From positions 95,229,345 through 95,293,344 of the forward strand of contig CP136061.1 in assembly GCA_032622095.1 (NCBI GenBank): DNA of 64,000 nt, in the 5' to 3' direction. Below, in pieces: positions 43,401 through 57,400 of this stretch (position 1 is the stretch's first letter; each line of letters opens with the position of its first letter). The position numbers were made by a program, and so were the translations under genes. The DNA is from Siphonodentalium dalli (taxonomy: Eukaryota; Mollusca; Scaphopoda; Gadilida; Siphonodentaliidae). The notes under the pieces are model-generated. The model made no database searches. It was not told the origin of the DNA and worked only from the letters and a program-made list of their open reading frames with translations.

Positions 43401-46400
43401 TTTTCTAAAATTGGGCTGAAGTCGTGCATGGGGTGTCAAAATAGCAATTTCCGTTACTAAATCGGCTGCCGTATCCTGAGTCATGGTGGTCACCCGGGAA
43501 TTCTTGTATTTTCGTGCGGTGCCACCCCGCGGGCAACTATAGGAAAGTCACGCGACCATGCACCCCCTTGCAAATTTTCTAAAATTGGGCTGAAGTCGTG
43601 CATGGGGTGTCAAAATTGGACTTTTCGTTACTAAATCGGCTGCCGTATCCTGAGTCATGGCGGCCACCTGGGAATTCTTGTATTTTCGTGCGGTGCCACC
43701 CCGCGGGCAACTATATCAAAGTCATGCGACCATGCACCCCCTTCCAAATTTTCTAAAATTGGGCTGAAGTCGTGCATGGGGTGTCAAAATTGGACTTTTC
43801 GTTACTAAATCGGCTGCCGTATCCTGAGTCATGGTGGCCACCCGGGAATTCTTGTATTTTCGTGCGGTGCCACCCCGCGGGCAACTATATCAAAGTCACG
43901 CGACCATGCACCCCCCTTCCAAATTTTCTAAAATTGGGCTGAAGTCGTGCATGGGGTGTCAAAATAGCAATTTCCGTTACTAAATCGGCTGCCGTATCCT
44001 GAGTCATGGTGGTCACCCGGGAATTCTTGTATTTTCGTGCGGTGCCACCCCGCGGGCAACTATAGGAAAGTCATGCGACTATGCACCCCCTTGCAAATTT
44101 TCTAAAATTGGGCTGAAGTCGTGCATGGGGTGTCAAAATTGGACTTTTCGTTACTAAATCGGCTGCCGTATCCTGAGTCATGGCGACCACCTGGGAATTC
44201 TTGTATTTTCGTGCGGTGCCATCCCGCGGGCAACTATAGGAAAGTCACGCGACCATGCACCCCCTTCCAAATTTTCTAAAATTGGGCTGAAGTCGTGCAT
44301 GGGGTGTCAAAATTGGACTTTTCGTTACTAAATCGGCTGCCGTATCCTGAGTCATGGTGGCCACCCGGGAATTCTTGTATTTTCGTGCGGTGCCACCCCG
44401 CGGGCAACTATATCAAAGTCACGCGACCATGCAACCCCTTCCAAATTTTCTAAAATTGGGCTGAAGTCGTGCATGGGGTGTCAAAATTGGACTTTTCGTT
44501 ACTAAATCGGCTGCGTAGCCAGAGTCATGGTGGCCACCAGGGAATCCTTGTATTTTCGTGCGGTGCCACCCCGCGGGCAACTATAGCAAAGTCACTCGAC
44601 CATGCACCCCCTTCCAAATTTTCTAAAATTGGGCTGAAGTCGTGCATGGGGTGTCAAAATAGCACTTTTCGTTACTAAATCGACTGCCGTATCCTGAGTC
44701 ATGGTGGCCACCCGGGAATTCTTGTATTTTCGTGCGGTGCCACCCCGCGGGCAACTATATCAAAGTCACGCGACCATGCACCCCCTTCCAAATTTTCTAA
44801 AATTGGGCTGAAGTCGTGCATGGGGTGTCAAAATAGCACTTTTCGTTACTAAATCGGCTGCCGTATCTTTAGTCATAGTTGCCACCTGGGAATTATTGTA
44901 TTTTCGTGCGGTGCCACCCCGCGGGCAAATATATCAAAGTCACGCGAACATGCACCCCCTTCCAAATTTTCTAAAATTGGGCTGAAGTCGTGCATGGGGT
45001 GTCAAAATAGCAATTTCCGTTACTAAATCGGCTGCCGTATCCTGAGTCATGGTGGTCACCCGGGAATTCTTGTATTTTCGTGCGGTGCCACCCCGCGGGC
45101 AACTATAGGAAAGTCACGCGACTATGCACCCCCTTGCAAATTTTCTAAAATTGGGCTGAAGTCGTGCATGGGGTGTCAAAATTGGACTTTTCGTTACTAA
45201 ATCGGCTGCCGAATCCTGAGTCATGGCGGCCACCTGGGAATTCTTGTATTTTCGTGCGGTGCCACCCCGCGGGCAACTATATCAAAGTCACGCGACCATG
45301 CACCCCCTTCCAAATTTTCTAAAATTGGGCTGAAGTCGTGCATGGGGTGTCAAAATTGGACTTTTCGTTACTAAATCGGCTGCCGTATCCTGAGTCATGG
45401 TGGCCACCCGGGAATTCTTGTATTTTCGTGCGGTGCCACCCCGCGGGCAACTATATCAAAGTCACGCGACCATGCACCCCCTTCCAAATTTTCTAAAATT
45501 GGGCTGAAGTCGTGCATGGGGTGTCAAAATTGGACTTTTCGTTACTAAATCGGCTGCGTAGCCAGAGTCATGGTGGCCACCCGGGAATCCTTGTATTTTC
45601 GTGCGGTGCCACCCCGCGGGCAACTATAGCAAAGTCACTCGACCATGCACCCCCTTCCAAATTTTCTAAAATTGGGCTGAAGTCGTGCATGGGGTGTCAA
45701 AATAGCACTTTTCGTTACTAAATCGACTGCCGTATCCTGAGTCATGGTGGCCACCCGGGAATTCTTGTATTTTCGTGCGGTGCCACCCCGCGGGCAACTA
45801 TATCAAAGTCACGCGACCATGCACCCCCTTCCAAATTTTCTAAAATTGGGCTGAAGTCGTGCATGGGGTGTCAAAATAGCACTTTTCGTTACTAAATCGG
45901 CTGCCGTATCCTTAGTCATGGTTGCCACCTGGGAATTATTGTATTTTCGCGCGGTGCCACCCCGCGGGCAAATATATCAAAGTCACGCGACCATGCACCC
46001 CCTTCCAAATTTTCTAAAATTGGGCTGAAGTCGTGCATGGGGTGTCAAAATAGCAATTTCCGTTACTAAATCGGCTGCCGTATCCTGAGTCATGGTGGTC
46101 ACCCGGGAATTCTTGTATTTTCGTGCGGTGCCACCCCGCGGGCAACTATAGGAAAGTCACGCGACCATGCACCCCCTTGCAAATTTTCTAAAATTGGGCT
46201 GAAGTCGTGCATGGGGTGTCAAAATTGGACTTTTCGTTACTAAATCGGCTGCCGTATCCTGAGTCATGGCGGCCACCTGGGAATTCTTGTATTTTCGTGC
46301 GGTGCCACCCCGCGGGCAACTATATCAAAGTCACGCGACCATGCACCCCCTTCCAAATTTTCTAAAATTGGGCTGAAGTCGTGCATGGGGTGTCAAAATT

Positions 46401-49400
46401 GGACTTTTCGTTACTAAATCGGCTGCCGTATCCTGAGTCATGGTGGCCACCCGGGAATTCTTGTATTTTCGTGCGGTGCCACCCCGCGGGCAACTATATC
46501 AAAGTCACGCGACCATGCACCCCCTTCCAAATTTTCTAAAATTGGGCTGAAGTCGTGCATGGGGTGTCAAAATAGCAATTTCCGTTACTAAATCGGCTGC
46601 CGTATCCTGAGTCATGGTGGTCACCCGGGAATTCTTGTATTTTCGTGCGGTGCCACCCCGCGGGCAACTATAGGAAAGTCACGCGACTATGCACCCCCTT
46701 GCAAATTTTCTAAAATTGGGCTGAAGTCGTGCATGGGGTGTCAAAATTGGACTTTTCGTTACTAAATCGGCTGCCGTATCCTGAGTCATGGCGACCACCT
46801 GGGAATTCTTGTATTTTCGTGCGGTGCCATCCCGCGGGCAACTATAGGAAAGTCACGCGACCATGCACCCCCTTCCAAATTTTCTAAAATTGGGCTGAAG
46901 TCGTGCATGGGGTGTCAAAATTGGACTTTTCGTTACTAAATCGGCTGCCGTATCCTGAGTCATGGTGGCCACCCGGGAATTCTTGTATTTTCGTGCGGTG
47001 CCACCCCGCGGGCAACTATATCAAAGTCACGCGACCATGCAACCCCTTCCAAATTTTCTAAAATTGGGCTGAAGTCGTGCATGGGGTGTCAAAATTGGAC
47101 TTTTCGTTACTAAATCGGCTGCGTAGCCAGAGTCATGGTGGCCACCAGGGAATCCTTGTATTTTCGTGCGGTGCCACCCCGCGGGCAACTATAGCAAAGT
47201 CACTCGACCATGCACCCCCTTCCAAATTTTCTAAAATTGGGCTGAAGTCGTGCATGGGGTGTCAAAATAGCACTTTTCGTTACTAAATCGACTGCCGTAT
47301 CCTGAGTCATGGTGGCCACCCGGGAATTCTTGTATTTTCGTGCGGTGCCACCCCGCGGGCAACTATATCAAAGTCACGCGACCATGCACCCCCTTCCAAA
47401 TTTTCTAAAATTGGGCTGAAGTCGTGCATGGGGTGTCAAAATAGCACTTTTCGTTACTAAATCGGCTGCCGTATCTTTAGTCATAGTTGCCACCTGGGAA
47501 TTATTGTATTTTCGTGCGGTGCCACCCCGCGGGCAAATATATCAAAGTCACGCGAACATGCACCCCCTTCCAAATTTTCTAAAATTGGGCTGAAGTCGTG
47601 CATGGGGTGTCAAAATAGCAATTTCCGTTACTAAATCGGCTGCCGTATCCTGAGTCATGGTGGTCACCCGGGAATTCTTGTATTTTCGTGCGGTGCCACC
47701 CCGCGGGCAACTATAGGAAAGTCACGCGACTATGCACCCCCTTGCAAATTTTCTAAAATTGGGCTGAAGTCGTGCATGGGGTGTCAAAATTGGACTTTTC
47801 GTTACTAAATCGGCTGCCGAATCCTGAGTCATGGCGGCCACCTGGGAATTCTTGTATTTTCGTGCGGTGCCACCCCGCGGGCAACTATATCAAAGTCACG
47901 CGACCATGCACCCCCTTCCAAATTTTCTAAAATTGGGCTGAAGTCGTGCATGGGGTGTCAAAATTGGACTTTTCGTTACTAAATCGGCTGCCGTATCCTG
48001 AGTCATGGTGGCCACCCGGGAATTCTTGTATTTTCGTGCGGTGCCACCCCGCGGGCAACTATATCAAAGTCACGCGACCATGCACCCCCTTCCAAATTTT
48101 CTAAAATTGGGCTGAAGTCGTGCATGGGGTGTCAAAATTGGACTTTTCGTTACTAAATCGGCTGCGTAGCCAGAGTCATGGTGGCCACCCGGGAATCCTT
48201 GTATTTTCGTGCGGTGCCACCCCGCGGGCAACTATAGCAAAGTCACTCGACCATGCACCCCCTTCCAAATTTTCTAAAATTGGGCTGAAGTCGTGCATGG
48301 GGTGTCAAAATAGCACTTTTCGTTACTAAATCGACTGCCGTATCCTGAGTCATGGTGGCCACCCGGGAATTCTTGTATTTTCGTGCGGTGCCACCCCGCG
48401 GGCAACTATATCAAAGTCACGCGACCATGCACCCCCTTCCAAATTTTCTAAAATTGGGCTGAAGTCGTGCATGGGGTGTCAAAATAGCACTTTTCGTTAC
48501 TAAATCGGCTGCCGTATCCTTAGTCATGGTTGCCACCTGGGAATTATTGTATTTTCGCGCGGTGCCACCCCGCGGGCAAATATATCAAAGTCACGCGACC
48601 ATGCACCCCCTTCCAAATTTTCTAAAATTGGGCTGAAGTCGTGCATGGGGTGTCAAAATAGCAATTTCCGTTACTAAATCGGCTGCCGTATCCTGAGTCA
48701 TGGTGGTCACCCGGGAATTCTTGTATTTTCGTGCGGTGCCACCCAGCGGGCAACTATAGGAAAGTCACGCGACCATGCACCCCCTTGCAAATTTTCTAAA
48801 ATTGGGCTGAAGTCGTGCATGGGGTGTCAAAATTGGACTTTTCGTTACTAAATCGGCTGCCGTATCCTGAGTCATGGCGGCCACCTGGGAATTCTTGTAT
48901 TTTCGTGCGGTGCCACCCCGCGGGCAACTATATCAAAGTCACGCGACCATGCACCCCCTTCCAAATTTTCTAAAATTGGGCTGAAGTCGTGCATGGGGTG
49001 TCAAAATTGGACTTTTCGTTACTAAATCGGCTGCCGTATCCTGAGTCATGGTGGCCACCCGGGAATTCTTGTATTTTCGTGCGGTGCCACCCCGCGGGCA
49101 ACTATATCAAAGTCACGCGACCATGCACCCCCTTCCAAATTTTCTAAAATTGGGCTGAAGTCGTGCATGGGGTGTCAAAATAGCAATTTCCGTTACTAAA
49201 TCGGCTGCCGTATCCTGAGTCATGGTGGTCACCCGGGAATTCTTGTATTTTCGTGCGGTGCCACCCCGCGGGCAACTATAGGAAAGTCACGCGACCATGC
49301 ACCCCCTTGCAAATTTTCTAAAATTGGGCTGAAGTCGTGCATGGGGTGTCAAAATTGGACTTTTCGTTACTAAATCGGCTGCCGTATCCTGAGTCATGGT

Positions 49401-51460
49401 GGCCACCTGGGAATTCTTGTATTTTCGTGCGGTGCCACCCCGCGGGCAACTATATCAAAATCACGCGACCATGCACCCCCTTGCAAATTTTCTAAAATTG
49501 AGCAGAAGTCGTGCATGGGGTGTCAAAATTGGACTTTTCGTTACTAAATCGGCTGCCGTATCCTGAGTCATGGCGGCCACCTGGGAATTCTTGTATTTTC
49601 GTGCGGTGCCACCCCGCGGGCAACTATATCAAAGTCACGCGACCATGCACCCCCTTCCAAATTTTCTAAAATTGGGCTGAAGTCGTGCATGGGGTGTCAA
49701 AATTGGACTTTTCGTTACTAAATCGGCTGCCGTATCATGAGTCATGGCGGCCACCAGGGAATTCTTGTATTTTCGTGCGGTGCCACCCCGCGGGCAACTA
49801 TATCAAAATCACGCGACCATGCACCCCCTTCCAAATTTTCTAAAATTGGGCTGAAGTCGTGCATGGGGTGTCAAAATAGCACTTTTCGTTACTAAATCGG
49901 CTGCCGTATCCTTAGTCATGGTGGCCACCTGGGAATTATTGTATTTTCGTGCGGTGTCACCCCGCGGGCAAATATATCAAAGTCACGCGACCATGCACCC
50001 CCTTCCAAATTTTCTAAAATTGGGCTGAAGTCGTGCATGGGGTGTCAAAATAGCAATTTCCGTTACTAAATCGGCTGCCGTATCCTGAGTCATGGTGGTC
50101 ACCCGGGAATTCTTGTATTTTCGTGCGGTGCCACCCCACGGGCAACTATAGGAAAGTCACGCGACCATGCACCCCCTTGCAAATTTTCTAAAATTGGGCT
50201 GAAGTCGTGCATGGGGTGTCAAAATTGGACTTTTCGTTACTAAATCGGCTGCCGTATCCTGAGTCATGGCGGCCACCTGGGAATTCTTGTATTTTCGTGC
50301 GGTGCCACCCCGCGGGCAACTATATCAAAGTCACGCGACCATGCACCCCCTTCCAAATTTTCTAAAATTGGGCTGAAGTCGTGCATGGGGTGTCAAAATT
50401 GGACTTTTCGTTACTAAATCGGCTGCCGTATCCTGAGTCATGGTGGCCACCCGGGAATTCTTGTATTTTCGTGCGGTGCCACCCCGCGGGCAACTATATC
50501 AAAGTCACGCGACCATGCACCCCCTTCCAAATTTTCTAAAATTGGGCTGAAGTCGTGCATGGGGTGTCAAAATAGCAATTTCCGTTACTAAATCGGCTGC
50601 CGTATCCTGAGTCATGGTGGTCACCCGGGAATTCTTGTATTTTCGTGCGGTGCCACCCCGCGGGCAACTATAGGAAAGTCACGCGACCATGCACCCCCTT
50701 GCAAATTTTCTAAAATTGGGCTGAAGTCGTGCATGGGGTGTCAAAATTGGACTTTTCGTTACTAAATCGGCTGCCGTATCCTGAGTCATGGTGGCCACCT
50801 GGGAATTCTTGTATTTTCGTGCGGTGCCACCCCGCGGGCAACTATATCAAAGTCACGCGACCATGCACCCCCTTGCAAATTTTCTAAAATTGAGCTGAAG
50901 TCGTGCATGGGGTGTCAAAATTGGACTTTTCGTTACTAAATCGGCTGCCGTATCCTGAGTCATGGCGGCCACCTGGGAATTCTTGTATTTTCGTGCGGTG
51001 CCACCCCGCGGGCAACTATATCAAAGTCACGCGACCATGCACCCCCTTCCAAATTTTCTAAAATTGGGCTGAAGTCGTGCATGGGGTGTCAAAATTGGAC
51101 TTTTCGTTACTAAATCGGCTGCCGTATCATGAGTCATGGCGGCCACCAGGGAATTCTTGTATTTTCGTGCGGTGCCACCCCGCGGGCAACTATATCAAAA
51201 TCACGCGACCATGCACCCCCTTCCAAATTTTCTAAAATTGGGCTGAAGTCGTGCATGGGGTGTCAAAATAGCACTTTTCGTTACTAAATCGGCTGCCGTA
51301 TCCTTAGTCATGGTGGCCACCCGGGAATTATTGTATTTTCGTGCGGTGTCACCCCGCGGGCAAATATATCAAAGTCACGCGACCATGCACCCCCTTGCAA
51401 ATTTTCTAAAATTGGGCTGAAGTCGTGCATGGGGTGTCAAAATTGGACTTTTCGTTACTA
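40484..51460 (+). repeat. 174-bp satellite array, forward block with higher-order repeats
   Basis: About 63 head-to-tail monomers of 174 bp (one subtype is 173 bp, with GCTGCGTAGCCAG in place of GCTGCCGTATCCTG). Conserved parts include CTTTTCGTTACTAAATCGGC, GAGTCATGGTGGCCACC, TTGTATTTTCGTGCGGTGCC, CCGCGGGCAACTAT, GTCACGCGACCATGCACCCC and CCAAATTTTCTAAAATTGGG. Subtypes recur in order: a 15-monomer unit of about 2609 bp can be followed from 41860 to 44469 to 47077, then an 8-monomer unit of about 1392 bp from 48519 to 49911 to 51303. Equivalent positions in successive units are nearly identical, so the array has been homogenised recently. The 69-codon frames repeating through it are the monomer, not genes. 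Confidence 0.97.
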
Positions 51461-51463
51461 AAT
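51460..51463. other. Satellite orientation switch point
   Basis: Forward monomer sequence CGTTACTAAAT meets inverted monomer sequence AAATTTGCAAGGGGG. The four bases AAAT belong to both, so the join has 4-bp microhomology and no inserted sequence. Confidence 0.93.
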
Positions 51464-54400
51464 TTGCAAGGGGGTGCATGGTCGCGTGACTTTCCTATAG
51501 TTGCCCGCGGGGTGGCACCGCACGAAAATACAAGGATTCCCGGGTTGCCACCATGACTCAGGATACGGCAGCCGATTTAGTAACAAAAATTGCTATTTTG
51601 ACACCCCATGCACGACTTCAGCCCAATTTTAGAAAATTTGGAAGGGGCTGCATGGTCGCGTGACTTTCCTATAGTTGCCCGCGGGGTGGCACCGCACGAA
51701 AATACAATGATTCCCGGGTTGCCACCATGACTCAGGATACGGCAGCCGATTTAGTAACGAAAAGTGCTATTTTGACACCCCATGCACGACTTCAGCCCAA
51801 TTTTAGAAAATTTGGAAGGGTCTGCATGGTCGCGTGACTTTCCTGTAGTTGCCCGCGGGGTGGCACCGCACGAAAATACAAGAATTCCCGGGTTCCCGCC
51901 ATGACTCAGGATACGGCAGCCGATTTAGTAACGAAAAGTCCAATTTTGACACCCCATGCACGACTTCAGCCCAATTTTAGAAAATTTGGAAGGGGGTGCA
52001 TGGTCGCGTGACTTTCCTATAGTTGCCCGCGAGGTGGCTCCGCACGAAAATACAAGAATTCCCAGGTGGCCACCATGACTCAGGATACGGCAGCCGATTT
52101 AGTAACGAAAAGTCCAATTTTGACACCCCTTGCACGTCTTCAGCCCAATTTTAGAAAATTTGGAAGGGGGTGCATGGTCGCGTGACTTCGATATAGTTGC
52201 CCGCGGGGTGGCACCGCACGAAAATACAAGAATTCCCGGGTTCCCGCCATGACTCAGGATACGGCAGCCGATTTAGTAACGAAAAGTCCAATTTTGACAC
52301 CCCATGCACGACTTCAGCCCAATTTTAGAAAATTTGGAAGGGGGTGCATGGTCGCGTGACTTTCCTATAGTTGCCCGCGGGGTGGCTCCGCACGAAAATA
52401 CAAGAATTCCCAGGTGGCCACCATGACTCAGGATACGGCAGCCGATTTAGTGACGAAAAGTCCAATTTTGACACCCCATGCACGACTTCAGCCCAATTTT
52501 AGAAAATTTGCAAGGGGGTGCATGGTCGCGTGACTTTGCTATAGTTGCCCGCGGGGTGGCACCGCACGAAAATACAAGAATTCCCTGGTGGCCACCATGA
52601 CTCAGGATACGGCAGCCGATTTAGTAACGGAAATTTCTATTTTGACACCCCATGCACGACTTCAGCCCAATTTTAGAAAATTTGGAAGGGGGTGCATGGT
52701 CGCGTGATTTTGATATAGTTGCCCGCGGGGTGGCACCACACGAAAATACAAGAATTCCCTGGTGGCCACCATGACTCAGGATACGGCAGCCGATTTAGTA
52801 ACGGAAATTTCTATTTTGACACCCCATGCACGACTTCAGCCCAATTTTAGAAAATTTGGAAGGGGGTGCATGGTCGCGTGACTTTGATATAGTTGCCCGC
52901 GGGGTGGTACCGCACGAAAATACAAGAATTCCCAGGTGGCCGCCATGACTCAGGATACGGCAGCCGATTTAGTAACGAAAAGTCCAATTTTGACACCCCA
53001 TGCACGACTTCAGCCCAATTTTAGAAAATTTGGAAGGGGGTGCATGGTCGCGTGACTTTGATATAGTTGCCCGCGGGGTGGCACCGCACGAAAATACAAG
53101 AATTCCCGGGTGGCCACCATGACTCAGGATACGGCAGCCGATTTAGTAACGAAAAGTCCAATTTTGACACCCCATGCACGACTTCAGCCCAATTTTAGAA
53201 AATTTGGAAGGGGGTGCATGGTCGCGTGACTTTGCTATAGTTGCCCGCGGGTTGGCACCGCACGAAAATACAAGAATTCCTGGGTGGCCACCATGACTCA
53301 GGATACGACGGCCGATTTAGTAACGAAAAGTCCAATTTTGACACCCATGCACGACTTCAGCCCAATTTTAGAAAATTTGGAAGGGGGTGCATGGTCGCGT
53401 GACTTTGCTATAGTTGCCCGCGGGGTGGCACCGCACGAAAATACAAGAATTCCTGGGTGGCCACCATGACTCAGGATACGGCGGCCGATTTAGTAACGAA
53501 AAGTCCAATTTTGACACCCCATGCACGACTTCAGCCCAATTTTAGAAAATTTGGAAGGGGGTGCATGGTCGCGTGACTTTGTTATAGTTGCCCGCGCGGT
53601 GGCACCGCACGAAAATACAAGAATTCCCAGGTGGCCACCATGACTCAGGATACGGCAGCCGATTTAGTAACGAAAAGTCCAATTTTGACACCCCATGCAC
53701 GACTTCAGCCCAATTTTAGAAAATTTGCAAGGGGGTGCATGGTCGCGTGACTTTGATATAGTTGCCCGCGGGGTGGCACCGCACGAAAATACAAGAATTC
53801 CCGGGTGACCACCATGACTCAGGATACGGCAGCCGATTTAGTAACGGAAATTGCTATTTTGACACCCCATGCACGACTTCAGCCCAATTTTAGAAAATTT
53901 GGAAGGGGGTGCATGGTCGCGTGACTTTGATATATTTGCCCGCGGGGTGGCACCGCACGAAAATACAATAATTCCCAGGTGGCAACCATGACTAAGGATA
54001 CGGCAGCCGATTTAGTAACGAAAAGTCCAATTTTGACATCCCATGCACGACTTCAGCCCAATTTTAGAAAATTTGGAAGGGGGTGCATGGTCGCGTGACT
54101 TTCCTATAGTTGCCCGCGGGGTGGCTCCGCACGAAAATACAAGAATTCCCAGGTGGCCACCATGACTCAGGATACGGCAGCCGATTTAGTAACGAAAAGT
54201 CCAATTTTGACACCCCTTGCACGACTTCAGCCCAATTTTAGAATATTTGGAAGGGGGTGCATGGTCGCGTGACTTTGATATAGTTGCCCGCGGGGTGGCA
54301 CCGCACGAAAATACAAGAATTCCCGGGTTCCCGCCATGACTCAGGATACGGCAGCCGATTTAGTAACGAAAAGTCCAATTTTGACACCCCATGCACGACT

Positions 54401-57400
54401 TCAGCCCAATTTTAGAAAATTTGGAAGGGGGTGCATGGTCGCGTGACTTTGATATAGTTGCCCGCGGGGTGGCTCCGCACGAAAATACAAGAATTCCCGG
54501 GTTCCCGCCATGACTCAGGATACGGCAGCCGATTTAGTAACGAAAAGTCCAATTTTGACACCCCATGCACGACTTCAGCCCAATTTTAGAAAATTTGGAA
54601 GGGGGTGCATGGTCGCGTGACTTTGATATAGTTGCCCGCGGGGTGGCACCGCACGAAAATACAAGAATTCCCGGGTTCCCGCCTTGACTCAGGATACGGC
54701 AGCCGATTTAGTAACGAAAAGTCCAATTTTGACACCCCATGCACGACTTCAGCCCAATTTTAGAAAATTTGGAAGGGGGTGCATGGTCGCGTGACTTTGC
54801 TATAGTTGCCCGCGGGTTGGCACCGCACGAAAATACAAGAATTCCTGGGTGGCCACCATGACTCAGGATACGACGGCCGATTTAGTAACGAAAAGTCCAA
54901 TTTTGACACCCATGCACGACTTCAGCCCAATTTTAGAAAATTTGGAAGGGGGTGCATGGTCGCGTGACTTTGCTATAGTTGCCCGCGGGGTGGCACCGCA
55001 CGAAAATACAAGAATTCCTGGGTGGCCACCATGACTCAGGATACGGCGGCCGATTTAGTAACGAAAAGTCCAATTTTGACACCCCATGCACGACTTCAGC
55101 CCAATTTTAGAAAATTTGGAAGGGGGTGCATGGTCGCGTGACTTTGTTATAGTTGCCCGCGCGGTGGCACCGCACGAAAATACAAGAATTCCCAGGTGGC
55201 CACCATGACTCAGGATACGGCAGCCGATTTAGTAACGAAAAGTCCAATTTTGACACCCCATGCACGACTTCAGCCCAATTTTAGAAAATTTGCAAGGGGG
55301 TGCATGGTCGCGTGACTTTGATATAGTTGCCCGCGGGGTGGCACCGCACGAAAATACAAGAATTCCCGGGTGACCACCATGACTCAGGATACGGCAGCCG
55401 ATTTAGTAACGGAAATTGCTATTTTGACACCCCATGCACGACTTCAGCCCAATTTTAGAAAATTTGGAAGGGGGTGCATGGTCGCGTGACTTTGATATAT
55501 TTGCCCGCGGGGTGGCACCGCACGAAAATACAATAATTCCCAGGTGGCAACCATGACTAAGGATACGGCAGCCGATTTAGTAACGAAAAGTCCAATTTTG
55601 ACATCCCATGCACGACTTCAGCCCAATTTTAGAAAATTTGGAAGGGGGTGCATGGTCGCGTGACTTTGATATAGTTGCCCGCGGGGTGGTACCGCACGAA
55701 AATACAAGAATTCCCAGGTGGCCACCATGACTCAGGATACGGCAGCCGATTTAGTAACGAAAAGTCCAATTTTGACACCCCATGCACGACTTCAGCCCAA
55801 TTTTAGAAAATTTGGAAGGGGGTGCATGGTCGCGTGACTTTGATATAGTTGCCCGCGGGGTGGCACCGCACGAAAATACAAGAATTCCCGGGTGGCCACC
55901 ATGACTCAGGATACGGCAGCCGATTTAGTAACGAAAAGTCCAATTTTGACACCCCATGCACGACTTCAGCCCAATTTTAGAAAATTTGGAAGGGGGTGCA
56001 TGGTCGCGTGACTTTGCTATAGTTGCCCGCGGGTTGGCACCGCACGAAAATACAAGAATTCCCGGGTGGCCACCATGACTCAGGATACGGCAGCCGATTT
56101 AGTAACGAAAAGTCCAATTTTGACACCCCATGCACGACTTCAGCCCAATTTTAGAAAATTTGGAAGGGGGTGCATGGTCGCGTGACTTTGCTATAGTTGC
56201 CCGCGGGGTGGCACCGCACGAAAATACAAGAATTTTCGGGTGGCCACCATGACTCAGGATACGGCGGACGATTTAGTAACAAAAAGTCCAATTTTGACAC
56301 CCCTTGCACGACTTCAGCCCAATTTTAGAAAATTTGGAAGGGGGTGCATGGTCGCGTGACTTTGATATAGTTGCCCGCGGGGTGGCACCGCACGAAAATA
56401 CAAGAATTCCCGGGTGGCCACCATGACTCGGGATACGGCAGAGCCGATTTAGTAACGAAAAGTCCAATTTTGACACCCCATGCACGACTTCAGCCCAATT
56501 TTAGAAAATTTGCAAGGGGGTGCATGGTCGCGTGACTTTGATATAGTTGCCCGCGGGGTGGCACCGCACGAAAATACAAGAATTCCCAGGTGGCCACCAT
56601 GACTCAGGATACGGCAGCCGATTTAGTAACGAAAAGTCCAATTTTGACACCCCATGCACGACTTCAGCCCAATTTTAGAAAATTTGGAAGGGGGTGCATG
56701 GTCGCGTGACTTTGATATAGTTGCCCGCGGGGTGGCACCGCACGAAAATACAAGAATTCCCGGGTGGCCACCATGACTCAGGATACGGCAGCCGATTTAG
56801 TAACGAAAAGTCCAATTTTGACACCCCCATGCACGACTTCAGCCCAATTTTAGAAAATTTGGAAGGGGGTGCATGGTCGCGTGACTTTGCTATAGTTGCC
56901 CGCGGGTTGGCACCGCACGAAAATACAAGAATTCCTGGGTGGCCACCATGACTCAGGATACGGCGGCCGATTTAGTAACGAAAAGTCCAATTTTGACACC
57001 CCATGCACGACTTCAGCCCAATTTTAGAAAATTTGGAAGGGGGTGCATGGTCGCGTGACTTTGATATAGTTGCCCGCGGGGTGGCACCGCACGAAAATAC
57101 AAGAATTCCCTGGTGGCCACCATGACTCAGGATACGGCAGCCGATTTAGTAACGGAAATTTCTATTTTGACACCCCCATGCACGACTTCAGCCCAATTTA
57201 GAAAATTTGGAAGGGGGTGCATGGTCGCGTGACTTTGATATAGTTGCCCGCGGGGTGGCACCGCACGAAAATACAAGAATTCCCTGGTGGCCACCATGAC
57301 TCAGGATACGGCAGCCGATTTAGTAACGGAAATTTCTATTTTGACACCCCATGCACGACTTCAGCCCAATTTTAGAAAATTTGGAAGGGGGTGCATGGTC

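Noticed and set aside
40817-48329. Seven recurring 69-residue frames beginning MHGVSKLDFSLL
   Set aside because: They are the 174-bp satellite monomer read in one frame. They recur only where the GCGTAGCC subtype removes a stop codon, and the inverted block gives equivalent frames.
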